NCBI GenBank assembly: GCA_030431085.1
Contig: JAUIJW010000138.1
Coordinates: forward strand, 1-6,346
Length of the DNA stretch: 6,346 nucleotides
Direction: 5' to 3'
Source: Bacteroidia bacterium
Lineage (GTDB): Bacteria; Bacteroidota; Bacteroidia; Flavobacteriales; Flavobacteriaceae
Each line of letters starts with the position of its first letter. Positions within the stretch are counted from its first letter, which is position 1. Below, piece after piece: positions 1-5,956 of this stretch. The position numbers and the translations under genes were made by a program. The notes below the pieces were generated by a model. It was given only the letters and a program-made list of their open reading frames with translations, was not told where the DNA came from and ran no database searches.

Positions 1-576
1 CAAGGATTCGAGGAACTTGCCAATCGATGGTTACCGATCTTAAATGAATTTGAAGATAAAGGTGTAGATGTTTGCTACGAAGTTCACCCTGGCGAAGATT
101 TACACGATGGCGTTACCTTCGAACGCTTTTTAAAAGCTACTAACAATCATAAAAGGGTTAATATACTATACGACCCTAGCCATTTTGTGTTACAACAGCT
201 AGATTACATTCAATATATTGATTTTTATCATGATAGAATTAAGATGTTTCATGTAAAAGATGCAGAATTTAATCCTACAGGAAAAAGTGGTACTTTTGGA
301 GGATATGGCGATTGGGCAGATAGAGCTGGTCGATACAGATCACCAGGAGATGGTCAAATTGATTTTAAAACTATTTTCTCTAAGCTTACCCAATACGGCT
401 GTGATGTTTGGGCTGTTATGGAATGGGAATGCTGTATCAAGTCGCCAGAACAAGGGGCTCGAGAAGGTGCTTCATTTATCAAAAGTCATATTATCGAGGC
501 TACTCAAAAAAGATTTGATGATTTTGCTGGCGCTGAAATTGACAAAAAAACTCTCAATAAAATATTAGGAATCTAA
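1..576 (+). CDS. Sugar isomerase/epimerase/lyase, xylose isomerase-like TIM barrel (3' part)
   Basis: The frame is open from base 1 to the TAA at 574-576, so this is the last 191 residues of a gene that starts outside the window. The family (PF01261, AP endonuclease 2/xylose isomerase-like) usually runs to about 300-350 residues, so roughly half is missing. Visible residues match the family's divalent-metal site: Glu27 in CYEVHPGE, Asp58 and His61 in YDPSH, His84 in FHVKD and Glu141 in VMEWE. A GDGQIDF motif at about 115-121 and a C-terminal EGASFIKSHII...FDDFAGAEID stretch resemble bacterial 'sugar phosphate isomerase/epimerase' proteins linked to oxidoreductases. No signal peptide can be judged because the N-terminus is absent. 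The next gene starts 2 nt after the stop, so the two are co-transcribed. The substrate is unknown; the link to DUF1080 genes suggests action on a keto-sugar or glycal intermediate. Family is secure; the precise reaction is inference. Confidence 0.9.
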   Translation, partial: QGFEELANRWLPILNEFEDKGVDVCYEVHPGEDLHDGVTFERFLKATNNHKRVNILYDPSHFVLQQLDYIQYIDFYHDRIKMFHVKDAEFNPTGKSGTFGGYGDWADRAGRYRSPGDGQIDFKTIFSKLTQYGCDVWAVMEWECCIKSPEQGAREGASFIKSHIIEATQKRFDDFAGAEIDKKTLNKILGI

Positions 577-578
577 TT

Positions 579-1325
579 ATGGTCAAAACACATCTAATTA
601 TCTTAACATTGCTAGTGCCATTTTTGGCATTAGCACAAGGTAAGGCTCCGGCCAAACCTCAAGACACAGAAATATATCAACCTGTGCCACCTGTTGTAAA
701 ACCTGCAAAAGAGCACCAAGCTCCTTCTGATGCCGTAGTGTTGTTTGATGGTAAGAATTTAGACGCTTGGGTTAGCACTAAGGATAACAAACCGGCACCA
801 TGGAAAATCAATAAAGATGGTAGTTTTACAGTAAAACCAGGTAGTGGTAACATTATGACTCAACAAAAGTTTGGTGATGTCCAACTTCATATAGAATGGC
901 GTTCACCAAAAAAAATTAAAGGCGACGGCCAAAATAGAGGCAATAGCGGTATTTTTCTACAAAGAAAATATGAGGTTCAGGTGTTAGACAATAACAATAA
1001 TGATACTTATGTTAATGGTCAAGTAGGATCAATATACAAACAATCTGTACCATTAGCCAAAGCCTCTGTAGAGACCGGTGAATGGAACGCTTATGATATT
1101 ATTTACCGCGCTCCTGAATTTGATTCTAATGGTAAAAAATTAAAACCTGCAACCATTACTGTTCTTCATAATGGCATTTTAGTGCAAGATCATTATGAAA
1201 TAAAAGGAACTACAGAATATATCGGGCCACCAAAAAATATTGCTCATGGTAAAGATGCCATCGAATTACAAGATCATGGAAGTGGCGTTAGTTATAGAAA
1301 TATTTGGGTTAGAGAGTTAAATTAA
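579..1325 (+). CDS. Secreted DUF1080 (3-keto-disaccharide hydrolase family) protein
   Basis: 248 residues. The N-terminus is a classical signal peptide: a hydrophobic core at about 5-18 and probable cleavage after ALA (residue 19) before Gln20. There is no lipobox cysteine, so the product is expected to be periplasmic. A Pro/Lys-rich linker (about 22-50) precedes one DUF1080/PF06439 beta-sandwich (about 53-247). Its landmarks are LFDGKNLDAW (55-64), GNSGIFLQ (121-128), YEVQVLDN (131-138), GEWN (167-170) and a terminal LQDHGSGVSYRNIWVREL. Members of this lectin/glycanase-like fold have been shown to cleave glycosidic bonds of 3-keto sugars, made beforehand by Gfo/Idh/MocA-type oxidoreductases; that activity is inferred here. 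The start lies 2 nt after the isomerase stop and the end 5 nt before a second DUF1080 gene, so it sits mid-operon. There is no Shine-Dalgarno sequence, which is normal for this phylum. It could instead be a non-catalytic carbohydrate-binding protein. Confidence 0.9.
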   Translation: MVKTHLIILTLLVPFLALAQGKAPAKPQDTEIYQPVPPVVKPAKEHQAPSDAVVLFDGKNLDAWVSTKDNKPAPWKINKDGSFTVKPGSGNIMTQQKFGDVQLHIEWRSPKKIKGDGQNRGNSGIFLQRKYEVQVLDNNNNDTYVNGQVGSIYKQSVPLAKASVETGEWNAYDIIYRAPEFDSNGKKLKPATITVLHNGILVQDHYEIKGTTEYIGPPKNIAHGKDAIELQDHGSGVSYRNIWVRELN

Positions 1326-1330
1326 GTAAT

Positions 1331-2104
1331 ATGCTGAGTATTAAAAAAATAATCATCCTTATTATTGTTTTTGCCATTGGTTTTTTTGGAACTAAGTTCG
1401 TGTTAAAACAAATGCATCAAGAGGACAAAGTAGATATGGAAATAAAAACTAAAACTTTAGAAAGTATGCCTGTTCCGGATCAAAGTTGGACTACCCTCTT
1501 TGATGGTAAATCTTTCGATGGTTGGCATGGTTATCTGAAAGACAGTGTACCTGCAGAATGGACCATTAAGGATGGGGCTATGGTTTTTACTCCAACCCCT
1601 AATAGAGAACACGGGGCAAATGATATTGCTTCAGACCAAGAGTTTACTAACTTTATTCTATCTTTAAAATGGAAAATATCTGAAGGAGGAAATAGTGGTA
1701 TTTTTTGGGGAGTTCAAGAAAATGAAAAGTTTGCTGTACCCTATCTTACAGGGCCTGAAATACAAATTCTAGATGATGATAAGCATCCTGATGGCAAAAA
1801 AGAAACACATCGTGCAGGATCTCTTTACGATATGATTGCACCTCGACAAAAAACAGTTAAACCTGTTGGTGAATGGAACACCTGCGTGATAAAAATAGAT
1901 CATAAAAGTAATACTGGCCAAGTTTGGTTAAACAAAGTGCTAATTGTAGAGTTTCCTGTTCATGGTGAAGAATGGGAAAATCTGGTACACCAATCAAAGT
2001 TTAAAAATTGGGAGCATTTTGGGGTTAATCAAACCGGTAAAATTGCTTTGCAAGACCACGGTAATCAGGTTTCTTTTAAGGATATCAAAATCAAAGAATT
2101 ATAA
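1331..2104 (+). CDS. Membrane-anchored DUF1080 (3-keto-disaccharide hydrolase family) protein
   Basis: 257 residues. The N-terminus has Lys5-Lys6 followed by a strongly hydrophobic segment (about 7-20, possibly to 25), then a charged stretch. No AxA site and no lipobox are evident, so an uncleaved signal anchor with the domain facing the periplasm is more likely than secretion. The DUF1080/PF06439 domain spans about 52-257: LFDGKSFDGW (56-65), EHGANDIAS (93-101), GGNSGIFWG (119-127), GPEIQILDDD (141-150), HRAGSLYDM (160-168), GEWNTC (180-185) and a terminal LQDHGNQVSFKDIKIKEL. This version keeps the His-Gly-Ala-Asn and His-Arg-Ala-Gly-Ser-Leu-Tyr-Asp blocks, while the preceding paralogue has GSIYKQ at the latter position, so the two have diverged well beyond a recent duplication. 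It starts 5 nt after the upstream stop and is the last gene before a strong hairpin terminator. A role in cleaving oxidised (3-keto) glycosides is inferred from the family. Confidence 0.88.
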   Translation: MLSIKKIIILIIVFAIGFFGTKFVLKQMHQEDKVDMEIKTKTLESMPVPDQSWTTLFDGKSFDGWHGYLKDSVPAEWTIKDGAMVFTPTPNREHGANDIASDQEFTNFILSLKWKISEGGNSGIFWGVQENEKFAVPYLTGPEIQILDDDKHPDGKKETHRAGSLYDMIAPRQKTVKPVGEWNTCVIKIDHKSNTGQVWLNKVLIVEFPVHGEEWENLVHQSKFKNWEHFGVNQTGKIALQDHGNQVSFKDIKIKEL

Positions 2105-2117
2105 GATTAATCTATAT

Positions 2118-2160
2118 AATTTAAGTAGAGGAGCTATTAAACTCCTCTACTTAAATTTTT
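2118..2160 (+). terminator. Rho-independent terminator of the isomerase-DUF1080 operon, convergent with the opposite unit
   Basis: A perfect 16-bp inverted repeat, arms 2118-2133 (AATTTAAGTAGAGGAG) and 2142-2157, with an 8-nt loop (CTATTAAA). It begins 14 nt after the DUF1080 stop. The run TTTTT at 2156-2160 follows the right arm, giving a typical + strand intrinsic terminator. On the - strand the hairpin is followed by A/T-rich sequence with only a weak U tract, so it may also end the opposing ackA-side transcript less efficiently. The right arm and the loop overlap the last codons and stop codon of the small - strand ORF. Confidence 0.9.
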
Positions 2161-2283
2161 AATTCTTAAAACATACTTTTCATACTCTCGCTCCATCATT
2201 AAAAATTCTTCCGAATCATAAAATGACGGACTTGAATCTGAAGCTCTCATATTTGAGAACTTTCCTTGGGTTTTCTTTTTCAT
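2137..2283 (-). CDS. Small hypothetical protein, 48 residues
   Basis: Read by hand on the - strand: ATG at 2283-2281, TAA at 2139-2137, 48 codons without interruption. The product begins MKKKTQGKFSNM and ends EKYVLRIKNLSRGV. It is basic at both ends with an acidic, aromatic middle (FYDSEEFLMMEREYEKY) that could form a charged amphipathic helix. There is no signal peptide or membrane segment. The start is preceded by GCTAAAAAA, the A-rich leader typical of flavobacterial genes. It lies 45 nt downstream of the DinB-like gene on the same strand, so it may be the third gene of the ackA transcript. Its 3' end passes through the terminator hairpin of the convergent operon, with the stop codon in the loop. 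I do not recognise a family. Composition looks protein-like rather than random, but an ORF this short could be chance; conservation in relatives is not known here. Confidence 0.5.
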   Translation of the reverse strand: MKKKTQGKFSNMRASDSSPSFYDSEEFLMMEREYEKYVLRIKNLSRGV

Positions 2284-2328
2284 TTTTTTAGCAATTTGAT
2301 ATTAATAACGAAAAAGTTTCCCCAATTA

Positions 2329-2835
2329 TTATAAATATCTTTTTTCAATCACCTCCAAATGATGTAATAAATGCCCAGCGGTAACATATCCCAACGCTCT
2401 TACGCTCATAAAATTTGAATTCGCTGTACCCCCTTTTAAAAGCATATTTTGATTTAAACTTCTATAAAATTTTATAGTATGCTGGCGTAAATCAATCAAA
2501 CTCTGGTTTAAAAATGTCAAGGCATAATCGTTGGCATTAGAGCTTTCAACATAATCGTTTTCATTAAACCCTGCCAAATCGGTTTGATCATTTCTCGAAA
2601 ACCTTAATGCTCTGTAATTAAAAACCATTTCTGCATCTATTAAATGCATGACAATTTCTCTAATTGTCCATTTATTCTCCTCATACTGAAACAATTCTTT
2701 TTCAGCCGTTACCTTTTGCAAAAGGTTATTACAGCGCTTTAACGATGTTTCTAAATTCCAAACAATGGCTTCGTTTAAATTGGCTTTATCAATATAAGTC
2801 TGATAAAATGGTGAATATTCTTCTTTGTTAATCAT
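2329..2835 (-). CDS. DinB/YfiT-like putative metal-dependent hydrolase
   Basis: 168 residues, the usual size for DinB-superfamily (DinB_2, PF12867) four-helix-bundle proteins. The three-His metal site is visible: His64 in the signature KWTIREIVMHLIDAE (55-69), and His155 plus His158/His159 in the C-terminal AGHLLHHLEVIEKRYL. Other members bind Ni or Zn; some are thiol-dependent transferases (bacillithiol or mycothiol S-transferases), while most Bacteroidota copies have no assigned substrate. It is probably cytoplasmic, with no signal peptide. Its ATG (2835-2833) overlaps the end of ackA by 8 nt (ATGATTAA holds the start of this gene and the stop of ackA), which points to translational coupling. 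Nothing links it functionally to acetate metabolism beyond this co-transcription. Family assignment is firm; the activity is unknown. Confidence 0.88.
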   Translation of the reverse strand: MINKEEYSPFYQTYIDKANLNEAIVWNLETSLKRCNNLLQKVTAEKELFQYEENKWTIREIVMHLIDAEMVFNYRALRFSRNDQTDLAGFNENDYVESSNANDYALTFLNQSLIDLRQHTIKFYRSLNQNMLLKGGTANSNFMSVRALGYVTAGHLLHHLEVIEKRYL

Positions 2836-4027
2836 GTTTATTAGGTGATATCAAATCATAAGCTTGGCTCGCAATTTCAATCTCTTCATTGGTTGGGATA
2901 ACCAAAACTTTAACTCTAGAGTCCTTCGTATTAATCTCTCTAATACTTTTACTTCTTTCTTTATTCTTGTCTTTATCCAAAGATACACCGAAAAAATCTA
3001 ATTCACTACACACCAATGCTCTCATCGTTTCAGAATTTTCACCTATACCTGCCGTAAAAACTATAGCATCAATGCCATTCATTGCAGCAACATAAGCGCC
3101 TATGTATTTTTTTATCCTATAGGCATTAATCTCTAATGCCAATTGACAAGCTCTATCTCCTTGGGCTGCATTAGTTTCAATATCACGCAAATCACTATAT
3201 CCGGTTAAACCGAGCATTCCACTTTTTTTCTGAAGCAAATCATTAACCTCTTGAGGTGAATATTCTAAATGATGTATTAAATAGAATATAATAGATTGGT
3301 CGATATCACCACTTCGAGTTCCCATCACGAGACCATTAACAGGTCCGAACCCCAATGAGTGGTCTACACTTTGCCCTTGATTTACTGCTGTAATACTGCA
3401 TCCATTACCCAAATGAACAGTAATTATTTTTGAATTTTTATTCTTTAAATAATGTTGAGCTTGTTGGGTAACGTATTTATGACTGGTACCATGAAAGCCA
3501 TACATTCTAATTTTATGCTTTTCACTCAATGCTGTAGGAATAGCATAGGTATATGCCTTCTCGGGAATGGTTTGGTGAAAGGCCGTATCAAAAATAGCTA
3601 CCTGAACTGCCTTAGGAAACAATAGCTCTGCCACCTCAATACCAACATAATTAGGTGGATTGTGCAATGGAGCTATATCAAATAAATCTTTAATTTTAGA
3701 TTTCACATCTTCATTAATGATTGTCGTATTAGAAAATGTACTGCCTCCATGCACAACTCTGTGCCCAACTAAAGTAATATCATCAGCTTTACTAATAACA
3801 CCAACCTTTTGATCTAACAGTAATTCTACAATTTCCTTTAAGCCAGCATGATGATCTTTTAAGCTAAGTTCTTTATCAATTTTATGGTTAGCACTATTAA
3901 AATGCAACACCGAAGTATCTAAACCCAATTTCTCTACCAACCCAGAGCATAAAACTTCTTTTTGAGGCATTTCAAACAATTGAAATTTTATAGATGAGCT
4001 TCCCGAATTTATTACTAAAACTTTCAT
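2828..4027 (-). CDS. ackA: Acetate kinase
   Basis: 399 residues, full length for acetate kinase (about 400). It catalyses reversible phosphoryl transfer between acetyl phosphate + ADP and acetate + ATP in the cytoplasm. Family landmarks are all present: N-terminal VLVINSGSSSIKFQLFE with Asn7, GHRVVHGG with Arg90, LHNPPN with His122, Asp147 in FDTAFHQTIP, YGFHGTSHKYV with His179, HLGNGCS with Asn208, GLVMGTRSGDID with Arg238, FTAGIGENS (324-332) and the Mg-ligand Glu in IPTNEE (about 381-382). These correspond to the known substrate, transition-state and metal residues, so the enzyme should be active. The start ATG 4027 gives the canonical MKVLVINSGS. A -7-like box at 4098-4105 on this strand could drive it, leaving a leader of about 65 nt. 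Phosphotransacetylase (pta), often directly upstream, is absent; purB is divergently placed there. The downstream DinB-like gene overlaps its stop. Confidence 0.97.
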   Translation of the reverse strand: MKVLVINSGSSSIKFQLFEMPQKEVLCSGLVEKLGLDTSVLHFNSANHKIDKELSLKDHHAGLKEIVELLLDQKVGVISKADDITLVGHRVVHGGSTFSNTTIINEDVKSKIKDLFDIAPLHNPPNYVGIEVAELLFPKAVQVAIFDTAFHQTIPEKAYTYAIPTALSEKHKIRMYGFHGTSHKYVTQQAQHYLKNKNSKIITVHLGNGCSITAVNQGQSVDHSLGFGPVNGLVMGTRSGDIDQSIIFYLIHHLEYSPQEVNDLLQKKSGMLGLTGYSDLRDIETNAAQGDRACQLALEINAYRIKKYIGAYVAAMNGIDAIVFTAGIGENSETMRALVCSELDFFGVSLDKDKNKERSKSIREINTKDSRVKVLVIPTNEEIEIASQAYDLISPNKHD

Positions 4028-4097
4028 TTATTTACAATTTAACTGAAATATATGTCAAAATTTAATAGCTCTAAGACCATAAATTTTAAATCTGCGA

Positions 4098-4105
4098 CAA
4101 AAGTA
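4098..4105 (-). promoter_or_regulatory. Putative -7 box for ackA
   Basis: On the - strand this reads TACTTTTG, an exact match to the Bacteroidota sigma-ABfr -7 consensus TAnnTTTG. It lies 71 nt upstream of the ackA ATG, which would put the transcript start near 4092 and give a leader of about 65 nt. I see no good -33 TTG at the usual 17-23 nt distance, so the call rests on the -7 box and its position in the divergent intergenic region. Confidence 0.5.
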
Positions 4106-4191
4106 CAAAATCCAAAATGGCTCATCCTGATATTAATCATGTTACACCAGAATTACACTTTATTTTAAGCCTTCATTTTGAAGAAAAAATG

Positions 4192-4199
4192 TAATTTTG
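4192..4199 (+). promoter_or_regulatory. Putative -7 box for purB and following genes
   Basis: TAATTTTG, an exact match to TAnnTTTG, ends 23 nt before the ATG of purB at 4223 and predicts a leader of about 15-20 nt. No clear -33 TTG lies at consensus spacing. The box falls inside the upstream in-frame extension of purB (from TTG 4178), an argument that translation begins at 4223 and not further upstream. A short inverted repeat, AATTACA (4151-4157) with TGTAATT (4190-4196), overlaps the box and may be fortuitous. Confidence 0.55.
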
Positions 4200-4222
4200 C
4201 AGCTTATTGTAAAAATACACCT

Positions 4223-5566
4223 ATGATTCTCAATAGTCTTAATGCCATAAGTCCAATTGATGGTAGATACCGTAATAAAGTAGCCAATTTAGCTCCTTAT
4301 TTTTCTGAGGAAGCACTGATCAAGTATCGTGTTTTGGTTGAAATAGAGTACTTCATTGCATTGTGTGAGTTACCATTACCTCAATTATCGGATTTTAATC
4401 CTGATTTATTTAATGATCTTAGAGCCATTTATAAAAACTTCGACGAAAAGGATGCTCAGCAAATAAAAAATATTGAGAACATTACTAATCATGATGTTAA
4501 AGCGGTAGAATATTTTATTAAAGAAAAATTCGACCAGCTCAAACTACAGAAATACAAAGAGTTTATTCATTTCGGTCTAACTTCACAAGACATTAATAAT
4601 ACAGCAATTCCACTATCATTAAAAGATGCTTTTACAGACGTATATCAACCAGAATTAGAATCATTATTAGATAAATTGATTGAGCTGTCTAAGGCTTGGG
4701 CTAGCATACCAATGCTGGCTAAAACCCATGGACAACCTGCATCTCCAACCAGGTTAGGTAAAGAATTTTTTGTTTTTATTGAGCGTATTACCCAGCAATT
4801 TGCCCACCTAAAGCAAATACCATTTGCAGCAAAGTTTGGTGGCGCAACCGGCAACTTCAACGCTCATAAAGTAGCTTATCCTCAACAAGACTGGAAAGAA
4901 TTTGGTAAAAACTTTGTTGAAAATAGATTAGGTTTAACCCATTCTTTTCCAACCACCCAAATAGAACATTACGACTATTTAGCTGCTTTTTTTGATGCTC
5001 AAAAACGCATTAACACGATAATTATGGATTTAGACAAAGATGTTTGGCAATATATTTCCATGAATTATTTCAAGCAAAAAATTAAAAAAGGCGAAGTAGG
5101 TTCATCGGCTATGCCACATAAAGTAAACCCAATAGACTTTGAAAATTCTGAGGGTAATTTAGGAATTGCCAATGCTATTCTAGAGCACTTATCTGCTAAA
5201 CTGCCTATTTCTAGACTGCAGAGAGATTTAACAGATTCAACAGTATTACGTAATATAGGGGTGCCATTTGCTCATACTATGATTGGATTTGGAGCCACGT
5301 TAAAAGGCCTTAACAAACTACTGCTTAATGAAGAAGCTATTGCTCAAGACTTAGAACAAAATTGGGCCGTTGTTGCAGAGGCCATTCAAACCATATTAAG
5401 AAGAGAAGCCTATCCTAATCCTTACGAAGCTTTAAAAGGATTAACAAGGACTAATGCTAAAATCGATCAAAATTCTATTGCAGATTTTATCGACACTTTA
5501 GATGTTAGCAATGACATTAAGCATGAATTAAAAAATATAACTCCGAGTAATTATACCGGAATATAG
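4223..5566 (+). CDS. purB: Adenylosuccinate lyase (E. coli-type)
   Basis: 447 residues from ATG 4223; the E. coli enzyme has 456. It works twice in purine synthesis, releasing fumarate from SAICAR to give AICAR and from adenylosuccinate to give AMP. Landmarks are N-terminal LNAISPIDGRYRNKV (6-20), TNHDVKAVEYF with His90, FIHFGLTSQDINNTA (114-128), AKTHGQPASPTRLGKE with the general-acid His169, KFGGATGNFNAH (204-215), the fumarate lyase signature GSSAMPHKVNPIDFENSEG (293-311) with the base Ser294/295, and RLQRDLTDSTVLRNIG (331-346). All catalytic residues appear intact. The frame is open back to a TTG at 4178, but those 15 extra codons do not resemble PurB N-termini and contain the likely promoter, so ATG 4223 is chosen. 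A lipoprotein gene starts 6 nt after the TAG, suggesting co-transcription. It is a homotetrameric cytoplasmic enzyme in known relatives. Confidence 0.97.
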   Translation: MILNSLNAISPIDGRYRNKVANLAPYFSEEALIKYRVLVEIEYFIALCELPLPQLSDFNPDLFNDLRAIYKNFDEKDAQQIKNIENITNHDVKAVEYFIKEKFDQLKLQKYKEFIHFGLTSQDINNTAIPLSLKDAFTDVYQPELESLLDKLIELSKAWASIPMLAKTHGQPASPTRLGKEFFVFIERITQQFAHLKQIPFAAKFGGATGNFNAHKVAYPQQDWKEFGKNFVENRLGLTHSFPTTQIEHYDYLAAFFDAQKRINTIIMDLDKDVWQYISMNYFKQKIKKGEVGSSAMPHKVNPIDFENSEGNLGIANAILEHLSAKLPISRLQRDLTDSTVLRNIGVPFAHTMIGFGATLKGLNKLLLNEEAIAQDLEQNWAVVAEAIQTILRREAYPNPYEALKGLTRTNAKIDQNSIADFIDTLDVSNDIKHELKNITPSNYTGI

Positions 5567-5572
5567 TTAAAC

Positions 5573-5947
5573 ATGGCACGTTTTTTTGTTCTATTTATTT
5601 GTTGCTTTATATTGCTGGCATCCTGTAATACACAGGGTACCCCGCCAGTTAACAGGTTTAAAACCGGTACATTTAAAACCGTTTTAGAAGATAAAGAAGC
5701 TACCTCTATTGCGGTAAGAAATGATTCTTTGCAAATAGAAATATACAACCAAAAAAAAGATACATTTTATATATTTTGGGAAAACAATTTTGAGTACATC
5801 CTAAAAAAGAAAAATCCAAAAACTTTACTAGATAGTACGCCTTTTTATGTAAAAATTAGTAAAGTTAAAGATAGCTCATACCATTTTAAGGCTAATTTTA
5901 AAGGCTCTAAATTTATTCAAAAGGGCACAGCATATAGAATAAATTAA
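5573..5947 (+). CDS. Small lipoprotein of unknown function (FKTGTF family)
   Basis: 124 residues. The N-terminus is a type II signal peptide: hydrophobic stretch about 4-15 and lipobox LASC with Cys18 as the lipidated residue, so the mature protein is an approximately 107-residue envelope lipoprotein. The mature part is beta-rich and Lys-rich, with FKTGTFKT (29-36), RNDSLQIEI (49-57), DTFYIFWENNFEYIL (63-77) and KGTAYRI near the C-terminus. This pattern resembles a family of short flavobacterial proteins that I recall being labelled 'DNA topoisomerase IV' in databases; nothing here resembles a topoisomerase, and that label should not be carried over. The gene lies 6 nt after purB and 9 nt before a TerC-family gene, in a likely three-gene transcript. 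No catalytic motif is visible; the function is unknown. Confidence 0.8.
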   Translation: MARFFVLFICCFILLASCNTQGTPPVNRFKTGTFKTVLEDKEATSIAVRNDSLQIEIYNQKKDTFYIFWENNFEYILKKKNPKTLLDSTPFYVKISKVKDSSYHFKANFKGSKFIQKGTAYRIN

Positions 5948-5956
5948 TATTAGAAT

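Noticed and set aside
260..568. Open frame of 102 codons on the + strand in another frame
   Set aside because: Lies wholly within the isomerase gene, whose frame carries conserved metal-site motifs; the translation has no recognisable features.
1962..2162. Open frame of 66 codons over the end of the second DUF1080 gene
   Set aside because: Overlaps the conserved C-terminal DUF1080 motif in another frame and runs through the terminator hairpin; chance ORF.
2284..2328. Possible separate promoter for the small - strand ORF
   Set aside because: No TAnnTTTG box in this gap; the ORF more likely relies on read-through from the DinB-like gene.
2889..3095. Open frame on the + strand opposite ackA
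   Set aside because: Antisense shadow of the conserved ackA C-terminal half; leucine/serine-rich low-complexity translation.
4151..4196. Inverted repeats upstream of purB: AATTACA/TGTAATT with a nested CTTCA-TTT-TGAAG
   Set aside because: Arms of only 7 and 5 bp in A/T-rich DNA are expected by chance; no known operator matches, although the outer repeat does touch the -7 box.
4645..4860. Open frame on the - strand within purB
   Set aside because: Antisense to conserved purB motifs (THGQPASP region); no independent start context.
5551..5748. Open frame on the - strand over the purB end and lipoprotein start
   Set aside because: Antisense to the lipoprotein signal peptide and lipobox, which are convincing in the sense frame.
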